Source: Nocardioides zeae (GTDB taxonomy: Bacteria; Actinomycetota; Actinomycetes; Propionibacteriales; Nocardioidaceae). From it: DNA of 64,000 bases. This document shows positions 15,753-25,624 of this stretch, one piece after another; positions within the stretch are counted from its first letter, which is position 1, and every line of letters begins with the position of its first letter. The notes below the pieces were generated by a model. That model made no database searches. It saw only the letters and a list, made by a program, of their open reading frames with translations, and had not been told where the DNA came from. The stretch covers positions 3,782,001-3,846,000 of the forward strand of contig NZ_JAUTAN010000001.1 of NCBI RefSeq assembly GCF_030818655.1. Reading direction: 5' to 3'. Position numbers and translations under genes: made by a program.

Positions 15753-16328
15753 TCAGACGTTGACCCCGAAGTCCGAGGCGATGCCGCGCAGGCCCGAGGC
15801 GTAGCCCTGGCCGACGGCCTTGAACTTCCACTCGCCACCGTTGCGGTAGACCTCGCCGAAGACCATGGCGGTCTCGACGGAGGCGTCCTCCGACAGGTCG
15901 TAGCGGGCGATCTCCGAGCCGTTGGCCTGGTTCACGACACGGATGAACGCGTTGCGCACCGCGCCGAAGTTCTGGCTGCGGGTCTCGGCGTCGTAGATCG
16001 AGACCGCGACGACGATGCGCTCGATCTCGGCCGGAACGGAGGCGAGGTTGGCCTTGATGACCTCGTCGTCGCCGTCGCCCTCACCCGTCGTGTTGTCACC
16101 GGCGTGCTCGACCGAGCCGTCCGGGGACTTCAGGTTGTTGAAGAAGATGAAGTGCTGGTCGGAGACGACCTTGCCGCTGGCGCCGAGCAGGATCGCGGAC
16201 GCGTCGAGGTCGAAGTCGCCACCCGAGAACGTGTTGACGTCCCAGCCGAGGCCGATGTCGATCGCGGTGAGGCCCGGGGCCTCCTTCGACAGCGAGACGT
16301 TGCCGCCCTTGCTGAGCGAGACTCCCAT
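15753..16328 (-). CDS. TerD-family stress protein
   Basis: A 191-aa cytosolic TerD domain protein, full length for the family. It has the hallmark N-terminus [22 protein letters not shown], the [10 protein letters not shown] strand, FNNL, and the acidic calcium-binding loop [10 protein letters not shown] followed by the IYDAE segment. TerD proteins bind Ca2+ and belong to tellurite/stress response systems. SD GGAAGG lies 8 nt before ATG. It is the last gene of a same-strand block with three AIM24 paralogues and the adenylyl cyclase, separated from the nearest AIM24 gene by 143 bp. Confidence 0.92.
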   Translation of the reverse strand: MGVSLSKGGNVSLSKEAPGLTAIDIGLGWDVNTFSGGDFDLDASAILLGASGKVVSDQHFIFFNNLKSPDGSVEHAGDNTTGEGDGDDEVIKANLASVPAEIERIVVAVSIYDAETRSQNFGAVRNAFIRVVNQANGSEIARYDLSEDASVETAMVFGEVYRNGGEWKFKAVGQGYASGLRGIASDFGVNV

Positions 16329-16471
16329 GAAGCTTTCCTTCCGTCGTGACCCCGGCGGTCGCCGGGATCGTTGGTGGTGCGTCGTCGTGGTTCGTCGAGT
16401 TCAACGAACCGGTGGTCGCCGGAGTGCCCGCCACGGCGGGTGTTCACACTCCGTACGCCGCGGCGACCGCC

Positions 16472-17227
16472 CTACTGCTGCTGCGAGCGCTGCACGAGCC
16501 GCTGCCCCAGCGCCCCCGCGGACTGCGCGTCGAGGAGGTTCGTCTGGCTCTCCACGAGCTTCAGCAGCGCGCCGTCCACGCGCAGCTGCTCCGAGCTCTG
16601 CATGAGGATCGTGCCGGCGCCGGTGAAGTCGTACTGCCGCTCCTCGCCCGACTCGCGCCCGAACATGCCCTGGATGCCGGCCATGAACGACTGCGCCATC
16701 CAGTGGTGGTCGTAGTGCTGGCTCGGCGAGGGGCAGTCGGCCCAGCCCAGGAGGGCGTCGGGGTCGGCGCGGAACGGCGGCTCCACGAAGATGACCGGCC
16801 CGTTGGAGGAGGCGAGGAACGTGCCGGTGCCGATGAGCGTGACGAAGCCCGGCACGATCGACTGCTTCAGCTCCAGCGAGGTCTGGAAGCCCAGCAGGTT
16901 GGTCTGCTTGATCGTGAGGTTGCCCTCGTCGAGGTCGTAGGAGTTCACGTCGTAGCCCCGGTCGGCCACGATCACCTTGCCCTGCCCCGCCGCGACGACC
17001 CACTCGCTGGCGTAGAGCGGCGAGGAGAAGCGAGCGGCGACCCAGGACGCGCGCGAGGCGTACTGGCTGACGCCGGCGAACTCGACGTTGCCGTAGTAGG
17101 CGATCATCGCGCCCTTCGACACGAACCACTCGCCGGCGAGCGCGATGGAGAACGCGTAGGGGTTGACGTTGTCGTCGGCCGGGAGGCTGTTCGCGTCCCA
17201 GGTGGGGGTCTCGATGCCGTCGATCAT
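16472..17227 (-). CDS. AIM24-family protein, copy 3
   Basis: A 251-aa beta-rich AIM24 domain protein (MIDGIETPTWDANSLPADDN start, then KGAMIAYYGNVEF and a GTGTFLASSNGP core). AIM24 is named from a mitochondrial protein required for inner-membrane organisation; bacterial function is undetermined. Longer than its two neighbours, with a C-terminal extension rich in Gln and Leu (LVESQTNLLDAQ). Its ATG overlaps the stop of copy 2 by one base (TGATG), so translation is coupled. Followed after 143 bp by the TerD gene. Confidence 0.85.
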   Translation of the reverse strand: MIDGIETPTWDANSLPADDNVNPYAFSIALAGEWFVSKGAMIAYYGNVEFAGVSQYASRASWVAARFSSPLYASEWVVAAGQGKVIVADRGYDVNSYDLDEGNLTIKQTNLLGFQTSLELKQSIVPGFVTLIGTGTFLASSNGPVIFVEPPFRADPDALLGWADCPSPSQHYDHHWMAQSFMAGIQGMFGRESGEERQYDFTGAGTILMQSSEQLRVDGALLKLVESQTNLLDAQSAGALGQRLVQRSQQQ

Positions 17228-17868
17228 CAGAACTTCTCCTCCGAGGCCTGGACGTAGACGGTGCCGTGGCCCGAGACGTGCAGCTGGAACGCCTCGCCCG
17301 AGCCCCGGCCGATGAGGTCGCGCATGCCGACGGACGCCTTGAGGTCGACCTGCAGCGCGCCGGTGTGCGCGACGTACGCCTGCGGGTCGACGCCGACGGT
17401 CTCGCCGTTGAGCTGGATGGGGAACGTGCCGCCGTGGGAGAGCACGGAGACGGTGCCGTTGCCGGAGACCCGCGTGGTGAAGAGCCCCTGGCCGGTCATC
17501 GCGCCCCGGACGGCGGAGCGGACCCCGCCCTGGCCGACCATCTCGACGCCCGTCTGCAGGTGGGCGTCGTGGGCCAGCAGCCGGTCGGCCTCGACCACGA
17601 GCGAGTCGCCCGTGAGGTCGATGACCGTCACGTAGAGCCCCCGGAAGCCGTAGAGCACGGAGCCCTGGCCTTCGGCGACCATCATCTTGTTGCTCTCGCC
17701 GGCCAGCATCGTGCCGACCATGCCGCCGACGCCCTGGGCGGCACCCGAGACGGGCCGGAAGGCGACCTGCCCGGAGTAGCCGAGCATCGCGCCGCGGCGG
17801 GCGAGCACGGGGTTGGCCTGCGAGACCTGCACGCGGACCACCTTGGAGTTGACGACCTCGTACGTCAC
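17227..17868 (-). CDS. AIM24-family protein, copy 2
   Basis: A 213-aa AIM24 domain protein. Diagnostic segments are ARRGAMLGYSGQVAF near the N-terminus, GQGLFTTRVSGNGTVSVLSHG in the centre, DPQAYVAHTGALQVD, and GSGEAFQLHVSGHGTVYVQ at the end. The start GTG (VTYEVVNSKVV) lies 11 bp after the end of copy 1. Spacing and overlap show that the three paralogues are translated from one message. They may form a hetero-oligomer; this is inference. Confidence 0.85.
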   Translation of the reverse strand: MTYEVVNSKVVRVQVSQANPVLARRGAMLGYSGQVAFRPVSGAAQGVGGMVGTMLAGESNKMMVAEGQGSVLYGFRGLYVTVIDLTGDSLVVEADRLLAHDAHLQTGVEMVGQGGVRSAVRGAMTGQGLFTTRVSGNGTVSVLSHGGTFPIQLNGETVGVDPQAYVAHTGALQVDLKASVGMRDLIGRGSGEAFQLHVSGHGTVYVQASEEKF

Positions 17869-17879
17869 GTCGTGCCCCC

Positions 17880-18497
17880 TCACCGCTCGGCCGGCTGGAT
17901 GTACACCCGGCCGTGCCCCTCGAACCGCAGCGAGAACGGCTCGCCACCTCCGTCGCCGACGAGCGAGCGCCAGCTCACGCCCGAGACCAGCGACATCTGC
18001 AGGTTGCCGAGCCCCGCGACGTACGCGTCCGGGTCGACGACCAGCGGCTGGCCGGGCACCACCTCGAGGCCGATCAGCGGGCCGTCGGAGACGATGCCGA
18101 GCTGGCCGGAGCCCATCACCTTCGTGGTGGCGAGGCCCTGGCCCGTGGTCATGCCGCGCAGCCCGGCGAACTGCACGTCCAGCCGGAGCTCGCCCGCGAC
18201 GGCCAGGATGTGCTCCGACTCCACGGTCACGGTGTCGTTCTGCACGTTGATGACGGTGACGTCCTGCGCCTGGTAGGCCAGGTGCACCCGGCCGTTGCCG
18301 GTGCACTCCATGAGCGAGATCGACTCGCCGGCGACGCGCTGGCGGATCGCGGCGCGGAAGCCGCCCCCGCCGCCCATGCCGGCGCTCTTGAACTCGACCT
18401 GGCCCTGGTAGGCCACCATCGAGCCGGACATCGCCCTCACGGTGGTGCCGGCGACGTCCGCCAGCAACACCTTCTTGTTCGCGGTCAGACGAGCCAC
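17880..18497 (-). CDS. AIM24-family protein, copy 1
   Basis: A 205-aa AIM24 protein, first of the three-gene set: MVAYQGQVEFKSAGMGGGGGF, then TTGQGLATTKVMGSGQLGIV, DPDAYVAGLGNLQMS and EPFSLRFEGHGRVYIQPAE. It aligns along its whole length with copy 2 (for example AMLGYSGQVAF vs SMVAYQGQVEF). It starts 53 bp after the stop of the adenylyl cyclase gene on the same strand, which allows read-through from the cyclase operon. Confidence 0.85.
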   Translation of the reverse strand: MARLTANKKVLLADVAGTTVRAMSGSMVAYQGQVEFKSAGMGGGGGFRAAIRQRVAGESISLMECTGNGRVHLAYQAQDVTVINVQNDTVTVESEHILAVAGELRLDVQFAGLRGMTTGQGLATTKVMGSGQLGIVSDGPLIGLEVVPGQPLVVDPDAYVAGLGNLQMSLVSGVSWRSLVGDGGGEPFSLRFEGHGRVYIQPAER

Positions 18498-18550
18498 GCA
18501 GCGCCTCCCTGGTCACCCCGCGGGAGTCCCCCCGTCGGGCCGTTCGGAGC

Positions 18551-19720
18551 CTAGCCGTGCGGCTCCGCCCGGCGCAGTACCCGCCCGCGCAGTCCCGGGA
18601 AACCTTTCACGCTGGCCCGTCGGATCTTCCGGAACCGGTAGGGCAGGTGCTCGGGGCTCTCCTCGCCGGTCAGCAGGGACAACGCGTCGCGGGCACGCTG
18701 GTAGGCGTCGTCGGCGAGCTCCTCCGCGCGGCGCCGCACCTCGTCGTACGGCGCGATCCCGCCCCGCTCGGAGCCGTCGGGCTCGTCGGCCTCGTCGTCG
18801 TCGGGCTCGTCCGGGTCGTCTTCGTCCGGCGTCGCGAGGCCCACGAGCACGTGCTGCAGGCCCTCGTCGACCACCACGGTCCCGGGCCGGGCGAGCGAGG
18901 TGAGCCGGGCCGCCACGTTGACGGTGCTGCCGTAGACGTCGCCGAGGCGCACCACGACCTGGCCGTGCGCCAGCCCCGCCCGCACCTGCGGGAACGGGTC
19001 GTCGGGGTCGGCGCCGCGCTCGGTGAGGGTGAGGGCGACCTCGACGGCCGCGACCGGGTCGTCGGTCACGTAGAGGACCTCGTCGCCGATCGTCTTGATG
19101 ACGCGGGCGGCGTGGTCGGTCACGACGGTCGTGGCGGTGTCCTCGAAGCCCTCCACCCAGGCGACGAGCTCCGCCTCCGAGAGGTTCCGGCTCTGCGTCG
19201 TGTAGCCCACGATGTCGACGAACCCGACGGTGAGCGTCGTCGTCGCCTCCCCGGCGGTGGCAACCGTCGTCGGCGTGAGCATGCGGTTGGCCGCACTGGC
19301 GAGGTGGCGCCGCCAGATGTAGCTCTGCAGCACCTCGAGGCGCGGCAGCACCTCGGCCGTCAGCTCCGTGATCCGCAGGTCCGGCTCGTCGGAGTCGAGG
19401 GCCCGCCGGGCGAGCAGGTCGGTCTGCCACTCGGCCAGGCGCGCGAAGCTGCGGCCCCACGTGCGCACGAGGGCGGCCTGCGACTCGGTGTCGAGGATCC
19501 CGAGCATGACGAGGTCGCGGGCCAGCGACAGCGCCTCGACGTCGGCGTCGGTGAACGCCACGTCGTCGTCGCCGTGGTGGGGGAAGCCGAGGCGGTGCCA
19601 CAGCTCCTCGGCCAGGGCGAGGGGCACGCCGACCCGCTCGGCGACCTGGCGCCGCGTCAGGTGGGGCGCGCCGCCCAGCAGCGCCGCCTCGACCTGGCGG
19701 CTCGGGTCAGGCGTTGCCAC
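18551..19720 (-). CDS. Class III adenylyl cyclase with N-terminal regulatory domain
   Basis: A 389-aa cytosolic cyclase making cAMP from ATP. Residues ~1-145 form a helical regulatory domain like that of the pH-sensing mycobacterial cyclase Rv1264 (LTRRQVAERVGV, then FTDADVEALSLARDL). Residues ~160-290 are the catalytic domain with every expected residue: metal Asp169 (FVDIVGYT) and Asp213 (KTIGDEV), purine-selecting Lys209 and Asp261 (GDVYGSTVN), and transition-state Asn268/Arg272 (NVAAR). An acidic insert rich in DEDDPDEP lies after the domain. GTG start, overlapping the end of the cNMP-binding gene by 14 bp. Adenylyl rather than guanylyl specificity is inferred from the Lys/Asp pair. Confidence 0.9.
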   Translation of the reverse strand: MATPDPSRQVEAALLGGAPHLTRRQVAERVGVPLALAEELWHRLGFPHHGDDDVAFTDADVEALSLARDLVMLGILDTESQAALVRTWGRSFARLAEWQTDLLARRALDSDEPDLRITELTAEVLPRLEVLQSYIWRRHLASAANRMLTPTTVATAGEATTTLTVGFVDIVGYTTQSRNLSEAELVAWVEGFEDTATTVVTDHAARVIKTIGDEVLYVTDDPVAAVEVALTLTERGADPDDPFPQVRAGLAHGQVVVRLGDVYGSTVNVAARLTSLARPGTVVVDEGLQHVLVGLATPDEDDPDEPDDDEADEPDGSERGGIAPYDEVRRRAEELADDAYQRARDALSLLTGEESPEHLPYRFRKIRRASVKGFPGLRGRVLRRAEPHG

Positions 19721-20078
19721 CGAGACGCTCGGCGGCAGCGGCGCGGATCGCGGTGCCGAAGGCGGGGACCGACGAGCTCAGCTCCTCGATCGCCTGGGGG
19801 GTCAGGTGCACCACCTTGAGCCGGGTGGTCGCGACCACCGTCGCCGAGCGGAGCGTGTGGTTGACGATCGCCATCTCGCCCATGATGTCGCCGGGCCCGA
19901 GGGTCGCGATCTCCTCGCCCCCGCGGCGCACCGACACCTCTCCCTCGAGGATGATGTAGGCCTTGTCCGCGCCCGTCCGCTCGTTGATCGGCGACCAGCC
20001 GGCCGGCAGCGGCAGCTCCGTGCCCGCCTTCTTCACCGTGGCGATCTCGGCGGGGGTCAGTGCGTCGAAGATGGGCAT
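19707..20078 (-). CDS. Stand-alone cyclic-nucleotide-binding domain protein
   Basis: A 123-aa protein that is essentially one cNMP-binding beta-roll: ILEGEVSVRRGG, LGPGDIMGEMAI, and the phosphate-binding cassette with GE and TLRSATV, so Glu and Arg for cAMP contact are retained. No DNA-binding or catalytic domain follows, so it should act on a partner. The adjacent adenylyl cyclase gene overlaps it by 14 bp. ATG is preferred because GAGAGG lies 6 nt upstream; a GTG at 20099 would add seven residues. Similar short proteins exist in actinobacteria without known role. Confidence 0.85.
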   Translation of the reverse strand: MPIFDALTPAEIATVKKAGTELPLPAGWSPINERTGADKAYIILEGEVSVRRGGEEIATLGPGDIMGEMAIVNHTLRSATVVATTRLKVVHLTPQAIEELSSSVPAFGTAIRAAAAERLGGNA

Positions 20079-20132
20079 GCGCAACCTCTCGGGACTCACC
20101 GGCAGCGTCTCTCGGTGCCGGTTCGTGATGAT

Positions 20133-20156
20133 CAGGATCGATATGGCGCGATCCTG
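20133..20156. promoter_or_regulatory. Inverted repeat upstream of the cNMP/cyclase operon
   Basis: Perfect 8-bp arms CAGGATCG and CGATCCTG spaced by 8 bp, 54 bp upstream of the cNMP gene start. The spacing fits an operator of a dimeric regulator; the factor is unknown. Confidence 0.45.
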
Positions 20157-20187
20157 GCGGAACGGGCCGTGAGGTGTCCAGGGCCGT

Positions 20188-20218
20188 CCCGACCCCCCAA
20201 CGCGCCGAGGCGGTCGGG
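20188..20218 (-). terminator. Terminator-like hairpin after arcA
   Basis: Arms CCCGACC and GGTCGGG (7 bp) around a 17-nt loop, 23 bp downstream of the arginine deiminase stop on the minus strand. The remainder of 20079-20241 holds the inverted repeat entered separately. Confidence 0.5.
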
Positions 20219-20241
20219 GTCACGCGGGTATCGGTCCAGCG

Positions 20242-21477
20242 TCAGTCGAGGGGGTCGCGCAGCACCGGGCAGCTCATGCAGCGGGGCCCGCCGCGGCCGG
20301 AGCCCAGCTCGGACCCGGCGATCCGCACGACCTCGATGCCGGCCTCCTCGAGCCGCGCGTTGGTCTCGTCGTTGCGCTCGTAGGCGACCGCGACCCGTGG
20401 CGCCAGCGCCAGCGTGTTGTTGCCGTCGTCCCACTGCTCGCGCTCGGCGGTCACGGGGTCGAGGCCGGTGTCGATCCGGTGCAGCCGGTCGATGCCCATC
20501 GCGGCCGCTGCGGCCTCGAGGAACGGGGCGGCCGGCGCGACGCGGAGCACCAGCTCGGACTCGCTGCGGTCGCCGACGGGCTCCGCCAGGGTGACGGCGT
20601 GCGCGCGGAGCGTGTCGGCGACGTTGGGATACATCACCACCTTGTCGACGTCGACCATCGTGCAGACGGTGTCGAGGTGCATCGTGGCGCGCTCCTGCGC
20701 GATCGGGACGGCCAGCACGGTGTGGGCGAGCCCGCCGTGGAAGGCCTGGCGCGCGAGGCGCTCGACCCCGGCGGGCGTCGACCGCTCGCCGACCCCGACG
20801 GCGATCACGCCGGGCGCGAGGAGCAGGACGTCCCCACCCTCGACGTACTCGTTGTGCCAGCCGTGGATCCGCTCCGCACCGGCGAACCGGGGGTGGCGCG
20901 CGTAGATCAGCTCGGTCAGCTGCGTCTCCCGGCTGCGGGCGGGCATCGCCAGGCTGGTGACGGCCACGCGGTCGCGCACCCACACGCTGGAGTCGCGGGT
21001 GAAGAGCAGGTTGGGGAGCGGGTCGACGAGGAAGTCGTCGGGGGCGAGCAGCGAGGTCACCAACCCGTGCCCGCCGCGCACCTCGTCGTTGCGGATGCCG
21101 GCGGTGAGGGCCTCGGTGAGCTCGGCCGGCGAGGCGTCGGCCAGGTGGTCGGCCAGGTAGTCGCGCAGGGTGTCGCCGAGGTGGCGGCTGCGGAGCACGC
21201 CGGCGATCGCGTCCCCGCGCGCCTCCGGCGACGCGAAGGTCTCCGTCAGCAGGTCGGTCAGGTAGAGCACCTCGACGTCGCGGTCGCGCAGCGCCTGGGC
21301 GAAGGCGTCGTGCTCCTCCTGGGCGCGTCCCACCCAGGGGATCCCGTCGAAGAGGAGCCGGTCGTTGTTGCGGGGGGTGAGCCGGCGCAGCTCGGCGCCG
21401 GGCCGGTGCAGCACCACCGTGCGCAGGCGTCCCACCTCGCTGTCGGCACCCCACCCGGCCGTCGTCGTCGCCGTCAT
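20242..21477 (-). CDS. arcA: Arginine deiminase
   Basis: Cytosolic enzyme converting L-arginine to citrulline and ammonia. The 411-aa sequence is full length and carries [15 protein letters not shown] (substrate Arg/Asn region), [17 protein letters not shown], the catalytic His in [11 protein letters not shown] (about residue 278) and the nucleophilic Cys400 in PRCMSCP near the C-terminus. ArcB, ArcC and ArcD genes are absent nearby, so the complete arginine fermentation pathway is not clustered here. TACGGT 7 nt before ATG suggests a leaderless transcript. Confidence 0.94.
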   Translation of the reverse strand: MTATTTAGWGADSEVGRLRTVVLHRPGAELRRLTPRNNDRLLFDGIPWVGRAQEEHDAFAQALRDRDVEVLYLTDLLTETFASPEARGDAIAGVLRSRHLGDTLRDYLADHLADASPAELTEALTAGIRNDEVRGGHGLVTSLLAPDDFLVDPLPNLLFTRDSSVWVRDRVAVTSLAMPARSRETQLTELIYARHPRFAGAERIHGWHNEYVEGGDVLLLAPGVIAVGVGERSTPAGVERLARQAFHGGLAHTVLAVPIAQERATMHLDTVCTMVDVDKVVMYPNVADTLRAHAVTLAEPVGDRSESELVLRVAPAAPFLEAAAAAMGIDRLHRIDTGLDPVTAEREQWDDGNNTLALAPRVAVAYERNDETNARLEEAGIEVVRIAGSELGSGRGGPRCMSCPVLRDPLD

Positions 21478-21619
21478 GCGGGCCACCGTAGTGGTCCCGC
21501 CGTGGATTCCGGGCGGACTGGACCGGTACACCCCCGCCCAGCCATTGCGCTGCGTCGCGGCGCGCGTGCGCCGTACCCTTCCTCGACGCCCGCGGGCGAG
21601 CACGCCGGGGGGAGGGCAC

Positions 21620-22081
21620 ATGGGGGGACGTCGGTCGTGGGCGACCGCGGTCGCGCCTGCCCTCTGGGCGGTGGCGGGCACCGCGCTGGTGGTCCAGTCG
21701 TTGCTGACCTGGACGTCCCGCGGCGCGCTGTCCACGACGGCCCCCGTCGACGTGCTCGGCCTCGTCCGGGCCGGCTCCCTGCCGTCGGTCTCGACGGCCG
21801 AGGTGGTCGCCCTCGTCGCGCTCCCGCTGCTGGGGGCGGCGCTGCTGGCCGGAGCCGCCCTGCCGGGCCGTGGGGTACGCCGCGTGCGCGCCCTCCTCGG
21901 CCTCCTCGCCGTCGCCGTGACCGGTCTGCTGCTCGTGCGCGTCGCGGACCTCGACCCCACCCACCTGAGCGGCGCCCGGCCCGGGTCCGGGGCGCTGCTC
22001 GCCGCACTGGGGGCGCTCGTCGCCCTCGCCGCCCTCGGCACCGACCGCCGGTCGCCGACCCTCGAGGAGAACCCCCGATGA
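21620..22081 (+). CDS. Four-helix membrane protein of unknown function
   Basis: A 153-aa hydrophobic protein with about four membrane helices (residues ~10-30, 55-80, 90-107, 122-140) and a basic tail. No family recognised. SD GGAGGG is 5 nt before ATG. Its stop overlaps the ATG of the following large exported protein (ATGA), so the two are translated together and may form a complex in the membrane. Confidence 0.7.
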   Translation: MGGRRSWATAVAPALWAVAGTALVVQSLLTWTSRGALSTTAPVDVLGLVRAGSLPSVSTAEVVALVALPLLGAALLAGAALPGRGVRRVRALLGLLAVAVTGLLLVRVADLDPTHLSGARPGSGALLAALGALVALAALGTDRRSPTLEENPR

Positions 22082-24450
22082 GCCACGCCTCCGTCCTGCC
22101 GCCGCTGCCGCCACGGCCCGTGCCGTCCACCGACCCGGCGGGGCGCGACGGGCGCCGTACCTGGCTCGTGCTCGCCCTCGTCGCCCTCGCCGTGGTGCTG
22201 CTCGGCGTCGCCGCGGTGCGCGCGCTCGCCGGGTTCGCGTCCGGTGCCTCGTCGCCGGAGCAGGCCGTCGAGGACTTCCTCGAGGGCATGGCCGCCGAGG
22301 ACGGCGTCGCCTCGATCGCGGCGCTCAGCCCGGGGGAGGCGCGCGGGGCTGACGCGCTGCAGGAGGCCGTCGAGCAGCGGCTCGCCAGCCTCGACGTCGA
22401 CGCCGCCGCGCTCGCGGGCGAGGGACTCGTCGCGAGCATCGAGGACCTCGACCTGTCGTCCGAGCAGCTCGCCGACGGCGTCGCGCGGGTGACCGTCGAG
22501 GGCGGCACGTTCGTGGTCGAGCGCGAGGACGGCGCCCCGATCGACGTCGCGGAGACCTTCGGGCCGCTGGGTGCGCTCGTCGGGCTGGGAGCGTTCGCGT
22601 CGATCGAGGTCGAGTCCGACGCCTCGGGGTCCGGCTCGGTGGTCGTGTCCGAGGGCCCGTCGCGGTCGTTCGACGGCATCGACGACGGCTACGGCTGGTA
22701 CGCCTCCACCCCGGAGGAGGACGTCGCCGACAGCCTCGCCGACGAGCCCGTGGAGCTGGACCGCCTCGAGGTGCCGCTGGCCGCGCTGTGGAGCTACGTG
22801 GCGATGCCGTTCTCCTGGTCGGGGGACGACCTGGAGGACGGTGCCGACGAGGGTGCCGACGTCGACACGACCTTCCTCGTGGTGCGCCACGACGACCGCT
22901 GGCACGTCAGCATCGTCGGCACGGTCGCCGACGTCGTCGCCCGCGTCACCGAGGCGCCCGCGCCCGACTTCGCGGCGCTCGCGACGGCGCTCGACGCCGC
23001 GGAGAGCGGCGACCGCGCGGTGGGTGCGACCCCGGACGACGCGATCCGGCTGCTCGTCGAGAGCTTCGGTGACGGTCAGGTCGCCGACGTGCTCGACGCG
23101 CTGCCCGTGGACCTGGTCGGCGGGCTCTACCCCTTCGCGTCGGCCCTGCAGGACCTCGTGGACTCCGACGGTCTGGCGCTCGACCTCGCGGTGACCGACC
23201 TCGCGACCACGCAGATCAGCGACGCGAACGGGCTCGTGCGGCTGCGGGTCGACCGGCTCGCCGCGGAGGGCACGGCCGTCGAGGGCGCGCACTCCGACGA
23301 CGTCGACCTCGTGCTCGACGGCTCCTGCCTGACGGTCGAGGGCGAGGAGGAGTGCCTGCCGGCGGACTTCGTCGACGCGACGACGATCGACGGTCTCGTG
23401 CTGACCCTCGTCGAGGTGGAGGGCGGCTACCAGGTCGACCCGCTGGCGACGCTCTACGACAACCTCGCCACCGTGGCGGCCGAGCTGCCGGAGGCATGGC
23501 TGACGCAGCTCCTGGGCGACCCCACGGACGGCGAGCGGATCCCCGTCGGGACCGGCACGACGGCGGTGACGTTCGACGAGGCCGGCGCGGCGCTGCTGGA
23601 GGTCCCGGCCGAGGCGGGCGACGTGCTGTCGGTGGCGGTCGAGCCGGGGGTCGAGGTCGACGGGCTCGACGTCTACCAGTCGGCTGATCCCTCCTTCCCC
23701 GACTACGCGAGCGTCGTCGAGCGCGGGCTGTGGGACGAGGCGGCCGAGGGCGAGCCCGTCGTCACCGCGGTGACCGTGGACGAGTCCGGCGACCAGCTGG
23801 TGCACGTGCAGCTGGCCGAGCAGCGGAGCGCCGAGGTCGCCGTGACCGTCAACGTCGGCGCCGTGCCGACCGTCGCCCTGGGGGACCCGGTCGAGCTGCA
23901 GTACGGCGCCTACGGCGTCGCGTCGTTCACGGCGGACGCCGTCGAGGCTGCCGCCGAGGACGGCGAGGTCGTCGCCACCGGGCCGGGCACGGCGAGCTAC
24001 TGCTGGACCGACGAGGGTCCGTGCGCCGGCCTCGTCGTCGCCGCTGGTCCGGGGGTCACGCTGGACGTGGAGTCCTACGAGGGCGGCTACTCGGACGGCC
24101 TCGAGCGCGAGCCCGACGCCTACGACCTGCCGCGCGCCGACGCGACGCTGGCGGGCGCGGAGGACGGCCTCCTCGTCACGTCGCTCGAGGACGGCGAGCT
24201 CGAGGTGACGCTCGACGTCGCGACCGAGGGCTGGGTGCTGCTCGATGTCGTCAACCACATCGAGGACGGCGACCTGGTCGTGACGGTGCTCGACGCCGAC
24301 GGCGAGGAGGTCGACTACGCCGACGCCGGGCTCGAGCACGACGACGAGTGGCTCGACCTCGAGCTCGACCCGGGCACGTACACCATCGTCGTCGAGCTCT
24401 ACGACGACGCCGGCGACCCGACCGGCGACGTCGACCTGCTGCTGAGCTGA
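22078..24450 (+). CDS. Large acidic membrane-anchored exported protein
   Basis: A 790-aa protein, not recognised. A short Pro-rich cytosolic start ([16 protein letters not shown]) precedes one membrane helix (about residues 34-56); everything after is very acidic and should face outward. The first exported part ([19 protein letters not shown]) resembles NTF2/lumazine-binding-like stress domains with two repeats (residues ~60-230 and ~320-460), and the last ~110 residues form a beta-sandwich resembling pre-peptidase domains ([15 protein letters not shown]). No catalytic motif seen. ATGA overlap with the upstream membrane protein. Confidence 0.72.
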   Translation: MSHASVLPPLPPRPVPSTDPAGRDGRRTWLVLALVALAVVLLGVAAVRALAGFASGASSPEQAVEDFLEGMAAEDGVASIAALSPGEARGADALQEAVEQRLASLDVDAAALAGEGLVASIEDLDLSSEQLADGVARVTVEGGTFVVEREDGAPIDVAETFGPLGALVGLGAFASIEVESDASGSGSVVVSEGPSRSFDGIDDGYGWYASTPEEDVADSLADEPVELDRLEVPLAALWSYVAMPFSWSGDDLEDGADEGADVDTTFLVVRHDDRWHVSIVGTVADVVARVTEAPAPDFAALATALDAAESGDRAVGATPDDAIRLLVESFGDGQVADVLDALPVDLVGGLYPFASALQDLVDSDGLALDLAVTDLATTQISDANGLVRLRVDRLAAEGTAVEGAHSDDVDLVLDGSCLTVEGEEECLPADFVDATTIDGLVLTLVEVEGGYQVDPLATLYDNLATVAAELPEAWLTQLLGDPTDGERIPVGTGTTAVTFDEAGAALLEVPAEAGDVLSVAVEPGVEVDGLDVYQSADPSFPDYASVVERGLWDEAAEGEPVVTAVTVDESGDQLVHVQLAEQRSAEVAVTVNVGAVPTVALGDPVELQYGAYGVASFTADAVEAAAEDGEVVATGPGTASYCWTDEGPCAGLVVAAGPGVTLDVESYEGGYSDGLEREPDAYDLPRADATLAGAEDGLLVTSLEDGELEVTLDVATEGWVLLDVVNHIEDGDLVVTVLDADGEEVDYADAGLEHDDEWLDLELDPGTYTIVVELYDDAGDPTGDVDLLLS

Positions 24451-24492
24451 CGCTCCCACGGCCGCGGTCCGCCACCGACTAGGGTCGCGGCC

Positions 24493-24882
24493 GTGTGGAT
24501 CGTCGTCGTGCTCGCCCTCGCCCTCGCCGCTGCCAGCCTCGGGGTGGCGGTGGCGGCGCTGCGGCGTACGGCGCGTCCCACCCCCGACGCGGACGTGCCG
24601 GCCGACGTGCTCGGCCTCCGGCAGGAGGTCGCGACGCTGCGGTCGGAGGCCGCGGGATCGCTGCGGCACCTCGCGGTGGTGCGGTACGACGCGCACGGCG
24701 ACATGGGCGGGCACCTGTCGTGGAGCCTCGCCCTGCTCGACGACACGGGCTCCGGCGCGGTCGTGACCTCCATCCACGGGCGCAGCGAGGCCCGCACCTA
24801 CGCGAAGACCGTCAGCGCCTGGAGCAGCGAGCAGCAGCTCTCGCCGGAGGAGGCGGAGGCGATCGGCGCGGCCCGGCCGTGA
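24493..24882 (+). CDS. DUF4446 family protein
   Basis: A 129-aa protein with an N-terminal membrane helix (residues 2-23) and a short coiled-coil-like segment ([16 protein letters not shown]). The conserved DUF4446 core follows: [44 protein letters not shown]. The family is widespread in Gram-positives and its function is unknown. TAGGGT lies 7 nt before the GTG start, a leaderless arrangement. Confidence 0.85.
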   Translation: MWIVVVLALALAAASLGVAVAALRRTARPTPDADVPADVLGLRQEVATLRSEAAGSLRHLAVVRYDAHGDMGGHLSWSLALLDDTGSGAVVTSIHGRSEARTYAKTVSAWSSEQQLSPEEAEAIGAARP

Positions 24883-24922
24883 CGGCTTGCAGCGTCCGGA
24901 GGTCGCTGCCAATCTCTGCCCC

Positions 24923-25606
24923 ATGAACGATCTCAGCCGCCGGATGGCCGAGCTGGCGCGGGACCTCGACGGGACGCGCGGCACCGCGGACACCGCCGAC
25001 CAGGCGGTGCGCGCAGCGGTGGAGACGATCCCGTCCTGCACCGGTGCGGGCCTGACGATGCTCCACCGCGACGGCACCCTCGAGACGGTCGCGGCCACCG
25101 ACGACGCGGTGCTCAAGGGCGACCGCCTCCAGTACGAGCTGGGCGAGGGCCCCTGCGTCCAGGCCATCCGCGACGACGCCGTCGTGCACTCCGCCGACCT
25201 CGCGGCCGACGACCGCTGGCCCCGGTGGGTGGAGCAGGTGGTGCCCGACCTCGGGGCGCGCTCGATGCTCGCCGTACGGCTGTGGACGCGGCGCGACGAC
25301 ATCGGCGCCCTCAACCTCTACTCGACCGAGGTCGGGGGCTTCGACCACGACGAGCGGGAGACCGCCCTCACCCTTGCTGCGCACACCGCCGTCGCCATCG
25401 CGGCGTCCTCCGACGTGGACGACCTCCACGCCGCGATGGAGCGCCGCACCCGGATCGGCGCGGCGATCGGCATCGTCATGGAGCGGCACGGCCTCACCCA
25501 GCCGGTGGCCTTCGAGGTGCTGCGCCGCCTCTCCCAGGAGCAGAACCGCAAGCTCCACGAGCTCGCGGGCGAGGTCGTGGGGGGCGGTCGGCTCACCGGC
25601 GACTGA
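24923..25606 (+). CDS. GAF-ANTAR antitermination regulator, copy 1
   Basis: A 227-aa cytosolic regulator. Residues ~15-155 are a GAF sensor domain ([38 protein letters not shown]). Residues ~165-225 are the RNA-binding ANTAR domain ([18 protein letters not shown], then [16 protein letters not shown]). ANTAR proteins bind dual hairpins in nascent RNA and prevent termination. CAATCT is 7 nt before ATG (leaderless). A hairpin terminator and a paralogous gene follow. Ligand and RNA targets are not evident. Confidence 0.9.
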   Translation: MNDLSRRMAELARDLDGTRGTADTADQAVRAAVETIPSCTGAGLTMLHRDGTLETVAATDDAVLKGDRLQYELGEGPCVQAIRDDAVVHSADLAADDRWPRWVEQVVPDLGARSMLAVRLWTRRDDIGALNLYSTEVGGFDHDERETALTLAAHTAVAIAASSDVDDLHAAMERRTRIGAAIGIVMERHGLTQPVAFEVLRRLSQEQNRKLHELAGEVVGGGRLTGD

Positions 25607-25624
25607 GCTGCCGGGAGGAAGGGC

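Noticed and set aside
20242..25314. A 1690-codon open frame on the minus strand
   Set aside because: Only its last 411 codons are a gene (arginine deiminase, with its own leaderless start at 21477). The rest is antisense to five real plus-strand genes, an effect of high GC content.
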